A stretch of 55,105 nt of DNA from a virus: the IMG/VR virus record IMGVR_UViG_3300036770_004953, positions 1 to 55,105 of that record; one strand, 5' to 3'. The notes under the pieces were generated by a model. It worked only from the letters and a program-made list of their open reading frames with translations. It made no database searches and was not told the origin of the DNA. A program made the position numbers and the translations under genes. Of the stretch, positions 24,064 through 34,700 are shown in pieces (the first letter of the stretch is position 1; every line of letters starts with the position of its first letter).

Positions 24064-24463
24064 CCAGACCATAAATGTTGGTCTTTTCGCTGCTAAAAAA
24101 TTTACCCTCTACGTTGGTATTATAATAATCCTCACGCATTATAACATCCCTTTTAAATTGTTCTAGGGTCTCAAAGTAACTCATACTTTTCTTATGAGGA
24201 CAAAGATAAAGTATTTCTCTCTTAAATCTAACCTCACCTAATACCTCTACATCAGAGATTAATTCATCACAAGAACCGTAATAATCTTTCCAGTTACTCT
24301 CTTTTTTCTTTCGTCTACCAGTCTTTCGATCTTTTCGTCTTTCCCAAAAGGTCTTTTTACCAACGTATTTTTTACCATTGATCGTATTTTCGATTAAATA
24401 AACAAACCCTTCCATTTCAGGAATAACCTCTGTGAATTCTTTCCCTTCGAAAGTCCAAGCCAC
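24023..24463 (-). CDS. GIY-YIG nuclease, homing-endonuclease type
   Basis: A 146-residue minus-strand gene starting with GTG at 24463. The N-terminal part 'GFVYLIENTINGKKYVGKK' (residues 19-37) carries the GIY and YIG motifs as VYL and YVG. It is followed by a basic 'FWERRKDRKTGRRKKKES' stretch and 'YYGSCDELISDVEVLGEVRFKREILYLC'. It resembles Seg-type free-standing homing endonucleases of T4-like phages. It opposes all neighbouring genes and lies between a terminator and a late lysin gene, typical of a mobile insertion. No promoter for it is obvious; the + strand promoter at 24480 faces away. Confidence 0.78.
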   Translation of the reverse strand: MAWTFEGKEFTEVIPEMEGFVYLIENTINGKKYVGKKTFWERRKDRKTGRRKKKESNWKDYYGSCDELISDVEVLGEVRFKREILYLCPHKKSMSYFETLEQFKRDVIMREDYYNTNVEGKFFSSEKTNIYGLVRASVLLEETRLR

Positions 24464-24479
24464 TTTTAAAACCGTCCTA

Positions 24480-24508
24480 TTGACAATTAAACGTATTTAT
24501 GCTAAACT
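24480..24508 (+). promoter_or_regulatory. promoter TTGACA-17-TAAACT
   Basis: TTGACA (24480-24485), 17 bases, TAAACT (24503-24508), with TGC before the -10, as in the other early promoters of this window. It starts 23 bases before the ATG of the interrupted reading frame at 24531. Confidence 0.65.
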
Positions 24509-24530
24509 GTGTCAGAGTTTAAATTTCAAA

Positions 24531-24710
24531 ATGAAAAACCATTATGAGACTATTCAACCAATTGTTAATTGATGTCTTGATCAATCCGAAAAACTTAATG
24601 AAGAGGATTCTCTTGCCTTGCTAAGAGAATTCGATGAATGGGTCCAATTTGAGGCCGAGGAAATTGATAATTTAGAAGTTTTTACTGTTGATAACAACCA
24701 GCCTAAATAA
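24531..24710 (+). pseudogene. small gene with an in-frame TGA at codon 14
   Basis: After a good early promoter, ATG 24531 opens MKNHYETIQPIVN, then TGA at 24570-24572. The same frame continues for 45 further codons as 'CLDQSEKLNEEDSLALLREFDEWVQFEAEEIDN...' to TAA at 24708. The continuation is an acidic amphipathic helix with good codon use and looks coding. The stop replaces what may have been TGG (Trp). Either a recent nonsense mutation, recoding, or a sequence error. Confidence 0.55.
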
Positions 24711-24729
24711 TTCCACGAGTAGTGGAATT
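24703..24729 (+). promoter_or_regulatory. late promoter CTAAATAA plus 5' hairpin
   Basis: CTAAATAA (24703-24710) is followed by the perfect inverted repeat AATTCCAC-GAGTA-GTGGAATT (24709-24729). The hairpin would form the extreme 5' end of the lysin mRNA. Confidence 0.75.
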
Positions 24730-24733
24730 AGAG

Positions 24734-26005
24734 ATGTTAATTGACCTACATAATTTTTTTAAATTTTATGATGAGAAAAACCCTAAGCACGTTAATGCTG
24801 TAGAGGAACTAGAAAAGCGTCTAACTGAAAAGGCCCCAGAGGAATTGACTGATGAGGCCAACTGGGTTAGAATTTTTAGAACACCATTAGAAAAGCCTTC
24901 TGTAAAAAGAGAGGTTCCTTGGTATCCACAAACAGATAATTTCACCCAACCAGACCGCACTTGTAATTCATCTTCTTGTGCGATGTGTCTAGAGTATTAT
25001 CTGATTGGTTCATTACCTAAGGGCGTTAAGGGTGATGATTCTTATCTAAAGAAAGTATTATCCTTAGGAGATAGCACCAATCACAATGTCCAGACTCAGG
25101 CTCTTAAATCTTATGGTTTAGATTCTGCCTGGATGACGACCCTAAACTTTAGTCTTTTAGATGAACATCTGGCTAAGGTTGGACCTATTGTTGCTGGTAT
25201 TTTACATCGAGGTCCCCATAGCAATCCCACTAGAAACAGTGGACATATGATTGTGATTCACACCAAATTGACCAATGGTAATTATGTGTGCCACGATCCT
25301 TATGGTGATCTTTATGACGGTTATACTGGTTCGGTTCAAAAGGGTAAGAATGTTATCTACGAACGCAAAGTATTAGAAAAGCGTTGGACTGCTGATGGTC
25401 CTAATACGGGTTGGGGTAGAGTTTTTTTTCCTAAAGAGAAAGAACCTGAAAAAATGCAACTAGCACCAGCGGCTAAGGTGTATGTCACAAAGGAACAACT
25501 GGCTCTTATCTGGAAATGCCACGTCTCTCTGATTAAAGATACAGAAATTGCAGAGCTTAATCAATGCCTGAGACAGTTTGAGATTACAACTCCTAGCAGA
25601 ATTCGTCATTTTCTTTCCCAGATTTCTCACGAGTCTGGTGGTGGCAGGTATCTTAAGGAAATTGCCTCAGGTGATGCTTATGAGGGACGTAAAGACCTAG
25701 GAAATACTCAGCCAGGTGATGGTAGAAGGTTTAAGGGTGCTGGTTATCTTCAGATGACTGGCAGAGCCAATTATCAGGCCTTTGCTAATTTTATTGGTGA
25801 TCCAAAGGTTATGGAAGGTGTTGATTATGTTGCAGAGAAGTATCCATTTACTTGCTCTGGGTTCTGGTGGATGAACAATAAGATGAACATCCTTTGTGAT
25901 CGTAATGCATCTGTTGAGGAAATTACTAGAAAGGTCAATGGGGGTCTTAATGGTATTTCTGATCGTAAAATGTATTATGCCCGCACTTTAGAAGTTATCA
26001 AATGA
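24734..26005 (+). CDS. C39-like peptidase / GH19 lysozyme-like fusion
   Basis: A 423-residue, two-domain protein. Residues about 65-235 have the papain-like C39 layout: '[18 protein letters not shown]' (candidate nucleophile among C77, C82, C85), 'SGHMIVIHT' (H171) and 'CHDPYGD' (D188). Residues about 285-423 form a GH19 chitinase/lysozyme domain: '[11 protein letters not shown]' with acid E300, '[30 protein letters not shown]' with a second acidic residue E317. Together they could cut both peptide and glycan bonds of cell-wall peptidoglycan. Expected role: endolysin or baseplate-linked lysozyme. Late promoter and no signal peptide. The frame also has an upstream GTG at 24722, but that lies in the hairpin, so ATG 24734 is chosen. 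The overlap with the next gene is 4 bases. Confidence 0.82.
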   Translation: MLIDLHNFFKFYDEKNPKHVNAVEELEKRLTEKAPEELTDEANWVRIFRTPLEKPSVKREVPWYPQTDNFTQPDRTCNSSSCAMCLEYYLIGSLPKGVKGDDSYLKKVLSLGDSTNHNVQTQALKSYGLDSAWMTTLNFSLLDEHLAKVGPIVAGILHRGPHSNPTRNSGHMIVIHTKLTNGNYVCHDPYGDLYDGYTGSVQKGKNVIYERKVLEKRWTADGPNTGWGRVFFPKEKEPEKMQLAPAAKVYVTKEQLALIWKCHVSLIKDTEIAELNQCLRQFEITTPSRIRHFLSQISHESGGGRYLKEIASGDAYEGRKDLGNTQPGDGRRFKGAGYLQMTGRANYQAFANFIGDPKVMEGVDYVAEKYPFTCSGFWWMNNKMNILCDRNASVEEITRKVNGGLNGISDRKMYYARTLEVIK

Positions 26006-26565
26006 GCGTCGTATTAGAAGTCAATCATCTAACCATCTACAAAGGCGCGGACTTTGAACAGGATTTTCAGCTGACTGATGAGAATAGTCAGCTGATTGAT
26101 CTAACAGGGTGTCAGGTTATTGCAAAGATTAAAAAGTATCCGGGTTCTAAAACCTTTAATACTTTTGATGTTGCGGTTCTTAATGCTGCGACAGGTTCAA
26201 TTAGGCTTTTGATGAGCAATACGACCACGATCTTTCTTACTGATGGTCGTAACTACTTTGATGTTTTTGTAATCTATCCTAATAACAAAATCAAACCTGT
26301 TATGAGAGGAACAATCCTCGTAGAACCAACAGCAACATCTCTAACTGTTCCTGGCCAAAGAATTGGTGATCTTGGAACAGTTGATACAGAAAACATCAGT
26401 GACGGGGAGGTTCTAATGTATAACCAAGAAGAACAATCCCTTGAGTTTGTTAATCCTGATAAGGTTCTTGAAAAAGCATCTGAAGATGGCTTGCCCGATG
26501 AGTTCTTAGATAATGTTTCAGATGCTGTTGATGATCGTATTGACATTGACTTTGGAGAGTATTGA
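26002..26565 (+). CDS. virion protein, baseplate/fibre-adaptor like
   Basis: A 187-residue protein. The first part '[34 protein letters not shown]' and '[28 protein letters not shown]' is the beta-sandwich plan of N-terminal baseplate-upper-protein (BppU-like) domains that anchor fibres. The rest ('[29 protein letters not shown]') is repetitive, and the last residues '[10 protein letters not shown]' recur in the next protein, probably as a docking tag. It overlaps both neighbours by 1-4 bases. Confidence 0.6.
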   Translation: MSVVLEVNHLTIYKGADFEQDFQLTDENSQLIDLTGCQVIAKIKKYPGSKTFNTFDVAVLNAATGSIRLLMSNTTTIFLTDGRNYFDVFVIYPNNKIKPVMRGTILVEPTATSLTVPGQRIGDLGTVDTENISDGEVLMYNQEEQSLEFVNPDKVLEKASEDGLPDEFLDNVSDAVDDRIDIDFGEY

Positions 26566-26858
26566 TGAGACTTTTTAAAGTAAGAACGATTGGTAATAAT
26601 AGTAAAAAAGTAAAATCAGAAATTCCTTCTGATTCTCCAACAACTGTTGGACTTTCTTCTGAGAGGTTTATTGATTATACGAATTTTCAAGAGGGGTTTA
26701 TTATGGCTTATGATGAGGAAAGAAATCGTTATCATTTTGTAGCACCAGATACTGTTATTGAGGATACATTTAAACAAGAAGAAAAGCCTGAACCATTCAC
26801 TACAATTGTTACAGATAAGGTAGAAGAAACACTTAACATTGACTTTGGTGAATACTAA
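26565..26858 (+). CDS. small virion protein sharing the IDFGEY tail
   Basis: A 97-residue protein (ATG 26565 overlaps the preceding stop). Its middle 'DYTNFQEGFIMAYDEERNRYHFVAPDTVIEDTF' parallels '[29 protein letters not shown]' of the previous protein, and its end 'ETLNIDFGEY' parallels '[10 protein letters not shown]'. It looks like a truncated duplicate keeping only the C-terminal half. Co-transcribed with the lysin gene. Confidence 0.6.
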   Translation: MRLFKVRTIGNNSKKVKSEIPSDSPTTVGLSSERFIDYTNFQEGFIMAYDEERNRYHFVAPDTVIEDTFKQEEKPEPFTTIVTDKVEETLNIDFGEY

Positions 26859-26890
26859 ATAATAATAGCCAATACATATTGGTGATTATT
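26855..26890 (+). promoter_or_regulatory. late promoter CTAAATAA plus 5' hairpin
   Basis: CTAAATAA (26855-26862) followed by a two-part hairpin: AATAAT (26861-26866) with ATTATT (26885-26890), and CCAAT (26869-26873) with ATTGG (26878-26882). It lies just before the giant tail protein gene. Confidence 0.7.
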
Positions 26891-26909
26891 CACGGTACAT
26901 ACCACCTAG

Positions 26910-29900
26910 ATGAATACTCTCCCCTCAATTGCCTATTTACGGTCAGCTGTTCCTGGAAAAGTACCTTCCATTGATAAGCTTCCCTTTGGGCAATTTGCAA
27001 TTAACACCTTTGACGGGGATGTATTCGTTAAGCGTTTTAGAACTGGAATCGGCACTGATGTAGTAAGAGTAGGTGCCGGCGCCACTACAACAAACCTTAT
27101 CTGGGTAACAAAGGATGGTAAGGATACCAACTCAGGTAAAAAGCAAGGTGATGCAAAGGCAACCATTAAGGCGGCTGTTGCTGATTCAAAAGAAGGGACT
27201 GTTATTCGTGTAACAGCAGGTATTTACGAAGAAGATAATCCGATTAAAGTACCACCTCAAGTAAGTATTGTTGGTGATAGTCTTAGGGAAGTTGATGTAA
27301 TTCCTAAGAATGATGCCGACTTATTCTATGTGGGTCGTGGTAACTACATTACTGGTATGTCCTTTAGGAAAGAGGGCAATACCTATCCTCTTGCTATTGC
27401 AGCATTTGATCCAGACGATAAGCAATACATTAACCAGTCAACTTACGTTCAGAACTGCACTAACTTTATTCCAAATAGCATTGGTCTAAAGATTGATGGC
27501 AATAATGCCTTAGGACCATTGAAGTCAATGGTTCTTGATAGCTTTACCCAATACAATGCAAACGGAATTGGTATTTCGATTACCAATGAAGGTTATGCTC
27601 AGTTGGTGTCACTGTTCACAATTTGCTCTGATACCTCAGTTTATTGTGGCACTGGTGGGGCCTGTGACCTTACCAACTCCAACTCATCTTTTGGCAATAA
27701 GGCTCTTGTTGCTAATGGTGTTGGTCCTTTAAAGTACACTGGAATCCTAACAACTGCAATCCAACCAAGTGACTTTATTATTGAGGTTGATGTTTCCACT
27801 CCAACTTTCAATGTAACAGACGCTGATTATAATAACGAAACGGGTGTAGTCCAGATTTATACTGATGCGCCTCACCTATTCCAAAAAGGAATGAGCATCA
27901 ACATTACAGGTCTTGCTTTTACCTGTAATTCATCTCAACCTTTCCCCAATTCTGGGCGTTATCAAGATGCCTCTAATCTAATTATTGCCAACAAACAAGA
28001 GATTGTTGATAAGTCCCTTGCATCTATTGCCTTAGATTATCCTGATTTCTACTTCCCTGGTGATGCTCAAACCACAATCTATTCTCGCTATAAAGATTCT
28101 TATCGACTCATTCAAAAGAATCGTAGTGAGATTACCGAAAAGGCTCTTGCATCCATTGCGATTGGATTCCCTGACTTTTATTTCCCTGGAGATAGTCAAA
28201 CCAATACCCGTTCACAATTCTTTGATTCTTATCGCCTTATCCAACAAAATAAAGATGAAATCGTAGGACTAGCCTGGACTGCTATTATTAATCAGTATCC
28301 TGCTCTTTCTGCAACTGAATCAAAATGCAGAAGAGACCTTGGTTATTTTGTTGATGCTATTTCAACCGACATCTTTACTGGTGGTAATAGGTATTCAAGA
28401 GATTATACAAAATTCTACTTTAATCCTGATGGAACCCCAATCAGCAATGGGATTAATGATGTAGAAGAAATCAATGGTGCATTGGTTGGCTTTACTTCAG
28501 CCAGAGAGCTGATGAAGTCTGCTATTACGAACCAACTGACGATTAAGGATTTAACCATCACCCCTGATCCGAATCCATTAAACGGCCCTGTTTCTAATAC
28601 AAACCCAACAGCCTGTGATGGGGTTCAGCATCAGATCAATACTCTTGTTGGTATTGTTACGACTGTTATTGGAACATCTAACATTGGTTTCCTGACAACT
28701 TTTAGCGAGAATACCGGGACCTTTACTCCTGGTTCATCCAAGTGTTTAAGAGACCTTGGTTATTTTGTTGATGCTGTTTCAACTGACATTTTCCTAGGTG
28801 GTAATAAGTATTCAAGAGATTTCACAAAACAATACTTCAATAATGCTGGCATCGCAATCACCAATGGTCTAGTTGGCGAAGAATCACAATCTGTTTATGC
28901 CTTTAATTCAGCCAAAGATTTAATGAAGGCTGCAATTACAAACCAGCTGAATTTCCAAGACCGCACAATCACTGCTGATCCTTCGCCTTCATCAGGTATT
29001 GTAACCAACACCAATCCTAATTCTTGTGCAAACGTACAATCAACTCTTGATACTCTTGTTGGTATTGTAACCACGGTTATTGGAACCAACAACATCGGAT
29101 TTTTAACGACTTTCAGTGAAAATTCCGGCACGTTTATCCCTGCTGGTGAAAACAAGTGCCGTAGAGACATTGGTTACATCGTTGATGCCTTAGCAGTCGA
29201 TCTTAAGTTTAGTTCCAATGCTAACATTATCAATGCTGCTAATTCTTATTTTGATGCCAATGGCAATCCTATTTCCAATGGTCTTGTTGGTGAAGAAGCT
29301 GAATCCGTAAGAGCTTTTATCGGAGTCAGAGAATACTCAAAATTAGCAATCAATAATCAACTCAATGTTAAGGACTTTACCCTGATTGCCGATCCTGTTA
29401 CGGGTTCTAATAACAGCGAAGATTCCTGCTCAAACGTTAAAACAACGATTGATAATCTTATTGGCATCCTTACAACTTCTGTTGGTCTAGGTTCCACACC
29501 ATCATCTTCTATTTTCCTACCTCCAAGTGTTCTTTTCTATCCAAGTGGTCAAAAAGGATACATTTTTGAGGTTATTGATACTGCTCCTGGTCGTTATCTA
29601 GATGCTGCGGATCTCATCAATGCAAACAGAAAAGAAATCCTTGATAAGTCTCTTGTTGGCATTGCTTTATCCTATTCTGATTTTGTTTATCCTAATGACC
29701 CAGCGGATGATTTAAGCTATCGCTTCAAAGATGCCACAAGATTGATCCTTAAGAACAAATCTGAAATCGTGGGTATTGCCTGGACGAATACTTACAATAA
29801 TTATCCTTGTAACCTTCAGACTATTCCTAATGTAGAATCAAAATGTAAGCGAGACCTTGGTTACTTTGTTGATGCAGTAACAACTGATCTTTATACTGGT

Positions 29901-31394
29901 GGTAATTATTATAGCATCGAGTTTGTTAAGCAATACTTTGAGGGTTCAACCCCTATTTCTAATGGTCTTGTTGGTGAGGAAGTGGAATCCATTTATGCTT
30001 TCCATCAGGCAAGAGACTTGATGAAGCAGGCCTTGACTAATCAACTAACTTATCAAGAACTAGGCATCAGCAGCGGCCCCTCTGTTTATAATGGTGTCGG
30101 CGGAAATGTTGGTGTAACAAGCTCTCTTGCTTGCACCGATGTTCAAAATGCTGTTGATACCCTTGTCGGAATTATCACAACTGTTATTGGAGCAGGAAGC
30201 ACAAGCACTCTCAATAACATCACCGTCAATCCTGGTATTTTCCTGACTGGTGAAAATGTTTGCCGTAGAGACCTAGGTTATGTCTTAGATGCTATTATTA
30301 GTGATCTACGGTCTTATACAAATGAAAAAACCCTAGAGGCAAGAGATGCATACTTCGATCAAAGCGGTATCGTTGGTATTGCCTCAGAAAGAGTTCAATC
30401 TATTGTTGGATTTACTTCTTTAAGAGAGTATGCAAAACTAGCAATCAATAATCAACTCAATGTTAAGGACTTTACCCTGATTGCTGACCCTCTAACCAAT
30501 TCAAACAATGATCCTGCATCTTGTGCGAATGTTAAGACCTTTATTGATAACCTAGTTTCTTATCTGATTACGGATTTAACCAATCAAACCAAGGGTAATT
30601 ATCCAACCACCTATCCCAGCCAATCATTCACTGTTAATGTGGGTGTTTCAACGATTCAACATTATTATGCCTTTGGTGGTAAGGTTACAAACTACATCAG
30701 CAGACCTTATGATGGCCAGGCCTTATACTTTGGTGAACTGTATTCTGATGTTGCTAGTGTACGGGTTATTGATGGTGGATCTGGTTATCAAGAATCACCC
30801 GAATTCTTCTTCTCCGAACCATCAACTGAATGGGGTATTCCTGCTCAGGCCGTTGCAACAATCCGCAATGGTTCTATTACTGAGGTCAACCTAGTTTCCA
30901 GTGGCCGGGGTTATCTGACACCACCAACAGTAACCTTAAGTACACCTAATGCCGGAATTACGACTGCGGTTCTTGAGATTGAAATGAAGCCCACCTACTT
31001 CACTGTAGCAAGCTCAACTCCAATCAGTGCATCTGGTATTACGACAATCACTCTAAACGAAAACATTCCTTATGCTATTGGTGTCGGGACGATCTTAAAA
31101 TTCTATAAGCAAAGTCGAATCCTTGCATCCAGCCATTGTATGGAATACATCGGAACTGGTGTAGACATTGAAAAGGCTATTCCCGTTCTTGGCGGTGTTC
31201 CGATTCAAGAAAATGAGACGATCTCATCAAATGGTGGTCTGGTTGTTTATACGACAACCGATCAGGCAGGTAACTTTAGAATTGGTGATGGTGTTGTTAT
31301 TAATCAGAATACTGGTAGAATCGGTGGAACTGATTATACAAAGAGTCTTTTTGCGACAATGACTCCATTCATTCTATCCCTAGGAGGAGACTAA
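26910..31394 (+). CDS. giant tail/baseplate structural protein with internal repeats
   Basis: A 1494-residue virion protein. Residues about 60-260 look like a right-handed beta-helix ('DGKDTNSGKKQGDAKATIKAAVADSKEGTVIRVTAGIY', 'VSIVGDSLREVDVIP', 'GLKIDGNNALGPLKSMVLDSF'). The middle holds five repeats of about 138 residues starting with 'CRRDLGYFVDAISTD' or a near copy (at 28327, 28741, 29155, 29848, 30259), each with 'NQL...D', 'SC..V...ID.LVGI' elements. They are joined by shorter 'RYxDAxxLIxANKxEI' units. The C-terminal part is beta-rich ('TTDQAGNFRIGDGVVINQNTGRIGGTDYTKSLF'). It belongs to a cyanophage family of baseplate-attached fibres. Late promoter 50 bases upstream. Confidence 0.75.
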   Translation: MNTLPSIAYLRSAVPGKVPSIDKLPFGQFAINTFDGDVFVKRFRTGIGTDVVRVGAGATTTNLIWVTKDGKDTNSGKKQGDAKATIKAAVADSKEGTVIRVTAGIYEEDNPIKVPPQVSIVGDSLREVDVIPKNDADLFYVGRGNYITGMSFRKEGNTYPLAIAAFDPDDKQYINQSTYVQNCTNFIPNSIGLKIDGNNALGPLKSMVLDSFTQYNANGIGISITNEGYAQLVSLFTICSDTSVYCGTGGACDLTNSNSSFGNKALVANGVGPLKYTGILTTAIQPSDFIIEVDVSTPTFNVTDADYNNETGVVQIYTDAPHLFQKGMSINITGLAFTCNSSQPFPNSGRYQDASNLIIANKQEIVDKSLASIALDYPDFYFPGDAQTTIYSRYKDSYRLIQKNRSEITEKALASIAIGFPDFYFPGDSQTNTRSQFFDSYRLIQQNKDEIVGLAWTAIINQYPALSATESKCRRDLGYFVDAISTDIFTGGNRYSRDYTKFYFNPDGTPISNGINDVEEINGALVGFTSARELMKSAITNQLTIKDLTITPDPNPLNGPVSNTNPTACDGVQHQINTLVGIVTTVIGTSNIGFLTTFSENTGTFTPGSSKCLRDLGYFVDAVSTDIFLGGNKYSRDFTKQYFNNAGIAITNGLVGEESQSVYAFNSAKDLMKAAITNQLNFQDRTITADPSPSSGIVTNTNPNSCANVQSTLDTLVGIVTTVIGTNNIGFLTTFSENSGTFIPAGENKCRRDIGYIVDALAVDLKFSSNANIINAANSYFDANGNPISNGLVGEEAESVRAFIGVREYSKLAINNQLNVKDFTLIADPVTGSNNSEDSCSNVKTTIDNLIGILTTSVGLGSTPSSSIFLPPSVLFYPSGQKGYIFEVIDTAPGRYLDAADLINANRKEILDKSLVGIALSYSDFVYPNDPADDLSYRFKDATRLILKNKSEIVGIAWTNTYNNYPCNLQTIPNVESKCKRDLGYFVDAVTTDLYTGGNYYSIEFVKQYFEGSTPISNGLVGEEVESIYAFHQARDLMKQALTNQLTYQELGISSGPSVYNGVGGNVGVTSSLACTDVQNAVDTLVGIITTVIGAGSTSTLNNITVNPGIFLTGENVCRRDLGYVLDAIISDLRSYTNEKTLEARDAYFDQSGIVGIASERVQSIVGFTSLREYAKLAINNQLNVKDFTLIADPLTNSNNDPASCANVKTFIDNLVSYLITDLTNQTKGNYPTTYPSQSFTVNVGVSTIQHYYAFGGKVTNYISRPYDGQALYFGELYSDVASVRVIDGGSGYQESPEFFFSEPSTEWGIPAQAVATIRNGSITEVNLVSSGRGYLTPPTVTLSTPNAGITTAVLEIEMKPTYFTVASSTPISASGITTITLNENIPYAIGVGTILKFYKQSRILASSHCMEYIGTGVDIEKAIPVLGGVPIQENETISSNGGLVVYTTTDQAGNFRIGDGVVINQNTGRIGGTDYTKSLFATMTPFILSLGGD

Positions 31395-31397
31395 TCA

Positions 31398-31751
31398 ATG
31401 GCACTAGCCCTTAACATTTACAAAACCAAAGTAGGTATTGCAAGCACAGAGATAAAAGAACTTTATAAGGCCCCTGTGGGTTATACTGGTGTAGTCTTAT
31501 GTGCAAACATTACTAACATTGCCGATACAACTCGTACTGTAACTCTTACCCATAATAGGGCAATAAATAATGCAGGAACTATAAGTACAACTGTTACTGA
31601 ATTCTTTGAAGATTTTCCGCTTGAGCCTAATGATTCAATTGATGCGATTAAAGGCAAGTTATTCCTAGAACCAGGGGATAATCTAAAGATTTATGCTAAC
31701 AGTAATAATGAAGTTAAGTATATCTTTAGTATTCTAGAAACCCTAAACTAA
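31398..31751 (+). CDS. small beta-rich virion protein
   Basis: A 117-residue protein: 'TKVGIASTEIKELYKAPVGYTGVVLCANITNIADTTRTVTLTHN', 'NDSIDAIKGKLFLEPGDNLKIYANSNNEVKYIFSILETLN'. The order of strands is that of a small jelly-roll or Ig-like domain, and the pattern is common beside tail-fibre genes of cyanophages. It starts 3 bases after the giant protein stop. A connector or decoration of the fibre is likely. Confidence 0.6.
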   Translation: MALALNIYKTKVGIASTEIKELYKAPVGYTGVVLCANITNIADTTRTVTLTHNRAINNAGTISTTVTEFFEDFPLEPNDSIDAIKGKLFLEPGDNLKIYANSNNEVKYIFSILETLN

Positions 31752-31760
31752 TAACTAAAA

Positions 31761-34700
31761 ATGCCAGAGTATCTTAGCGGTAAAAAAAGAAAACAAAGTT
31801 TAGGGGTTAGCAGTTATTCCGAGAACAAGGATACCGCTAGTATTATTGGTAATGTCTTAGTATCCTCTGGCAAAATTGGTGTTGGTACCACCTTACCAAC
31901 TCAAGATGTTGACGTACAAACAATTCGAATCAGGGACACTGTTTATGATTATACCAATTCGGGTGGTGTCTTTGGTTATTATCTAGTAAAAGATACAGAT
32001 GGTATTAAGTGGGTTGCAGTCCCGCCGATTGATTCTAATGCTATCTTTGTCGCAGAGAACAATAACATCCTTGGTGTAAGCTCTTTCACGGGTCTTAACA
32101 TCATTTCTGATGATTACATTGGGGTCTCTACGAACCCTGTTAATACTAATTTTGCTGACATTCGATACATCCCTTCTTGGGTTAAAAACGGTGAACTTGG
32201 CATTTACACCTCAAAGAATGTTGGTATTGGTACATCTATTCCGACTGCCGATTTTCAAGTTGGTGTAGGAACTACTGGTGTAACGATTGATGGTGCCGCT
32301 GGTGTCGTTAGTGCCTTAGCCTATTATGGTGATGATGCCTTTATTAAGAGACTTATTGCGGGTGTAACCACTGTTAGCGATGAGTTTACTGTTGTTGGCC
32401 TTGGTACGACTCTTGTTGCTGTTAATTTAGCATCAGCTGGAGGTATTACGACAACTGGTGGGGATCTCTACATCGGAGGATCTTTATTTGCAGAAACGAT
32501 AAACATTATTGATTTAGAAGTTGTTAACATCAATTCAACTGGTGTCTCAACATTTAATCAATCATTCACTAATGTTGGTGTTGCAACTACTTTTATTGTT
32601 ACTGGAATCGCATCAATCAATGATCTTCTTGTAACGGGCGTCACAACTGTCCAGGACCTATTCGCGCAGAACATTGATGTTGTTGGTGTTACCACAACCA
32701 ACACAATTAATGCAACAACTGGTATTATTACCAACTTAACAACTGAGGTTGGTTTTATCACCAATCTGGTTTCTGTTGCTGCTACGATTACTAATTTAAC
32801 AGCAGAAATTATTACGGGTATTGGTAGTGCTTATCTACCTGTAGCATCTATTGATAGCCTTGTAGGTCTTGCTGCAACGTTCAGTAATCTTGATAGCGAT
32901 AATGCTACAATTGATTATCAAGTCGGCATCGGGGCTACATTTACTGATGTTAATGTTACATCTGGTATTGTATCTAATCTTATTAGTGCTGCATCAACTA
33001 TTTCTACGCTTGATGTTGATAATGCCACTATTGATTATCAGACTGGAATCGGTGCTACCTTTACTAATCTTAATGCAACAACTGGTATTGTCACTAATTT
33101 CACCTCTGTCAATGCTACCAGCAATAATCTTGTTGTTACAGGAATTACAACTTTAGGTAATTCATCCAGCGGTATTGTTACTGTTATTGGCGATCTTTAT
33201 GTTGGCGATAAGTTATACACCACGGGCCTACAGCAGTTCGATTCTCTTCAATCTGGTGATCTTAATGTAACAGGTATTGCAACAATTAATGATGCATTTT
33301 TAACTGATCTGGTTGCGGATACGGCTACCTTTACAACTCTAACCTCAACAAATAATGATTTAGCCAACATCATAGGTGTTGCAGCAACTATCACTAGAAT
33401 CGAGACTGATCTTATTGATGCAGAAGATGCTGTATTAGAAAATCTGTTTGTTTCTGGCATCTCCACGTTTAACTCTATTACTGTAGTTAATGAAGTTACA
33501 ACTGGTATTCTAACTGTTTCCCAGCTGGACGTACAAGATGAATTTGATGTTTATGCTAATACTTCTGTATTCCATAATAATCTGATTATTCAAGGTAATC
33601 TTACGGTCAATGGTACCGAAACGATTATCAACACCGAAGAAAAGTACATTAAGGATAAACAGATTGTTCTTGGTTATTCGACAACAAACGGAACCAATGA
33701 AATAACAGCAAATGGTGGTGGTATTGCGATTGCATCTACCATCGGAACTCCGCTTGTTTCACTTTATGTAATTGGTGTTAATACCCTACCCGATACTTAT
33801 AAGCAATTCCTTTGGACCAAGGCCGGCACTTATGGTGTTGGTACTACGGATGCTTTCCTATCCAATTATGCAATCGGTATCGGCTCAACATTAGTACCTA
33901 CTGGGGTAAGACTTGCTGTTGGCGGAATTCAGCTAACGGATAATGGGATTGCTGTTCCTAACATTGTATCAACTGGTATTGCAACCTTTAACCTTGTAAA
34001 CTTAAATTCTGTTGAATTTATTAATCTAATCGGTGCGGCAATTTCTGCTAATAGTCTTAAAGTATCTGGTATAACAACCCTAGGTGCTCCTGGTCCATCG
34101 GGCTTCACCACAACTTTAGGCGACCTTTATGTTGGCGGTGATCTTTATACCAAAGGTATCCAGTTCTTCGATAACATTGGGGCCACTCTTCTTAATGTAA
34201 CTGGTGTTGGTACGATTAATACTATTGATGTTAATAATGGTACTTTTGATTATCTTGTTGGCATCGCTGCAACAATTCCAACTCTTAATTCAACGAACAT
34301 TGTTTCTACTGCTGCATCTTTTATTAACCTAAGAGTTGCCGGTCTTTCTACATTTACGGATGGTCCTGTTTTAGTAGGTTCTGGCACTTCAACTGGAACC
34401 CTAAATCAACGATTGCAAGTTACTGGTGGTTTTTATGCCTCCGGTAATGCTGGTATTGGTACTACTAATCCAACATCCAAACTTGATGTTATTGGTGATG
34501 GTCGATTCAGTGGAGTTGTTACTGCTGCTACATTTATTGGATCATTTTCAGGAAATGCTACAACTGCTGATTATGCAGACTATGCGGACTTTGCTGGTGT
34601 TTCAACAAGTGTTATTGGTGGTATTGGGTCCTTAACAAGATTAAGTGTCAGTGGTATTTCTACATTTACCTCTGGTCCTGTTCTTATTGGTTCTGGAACT

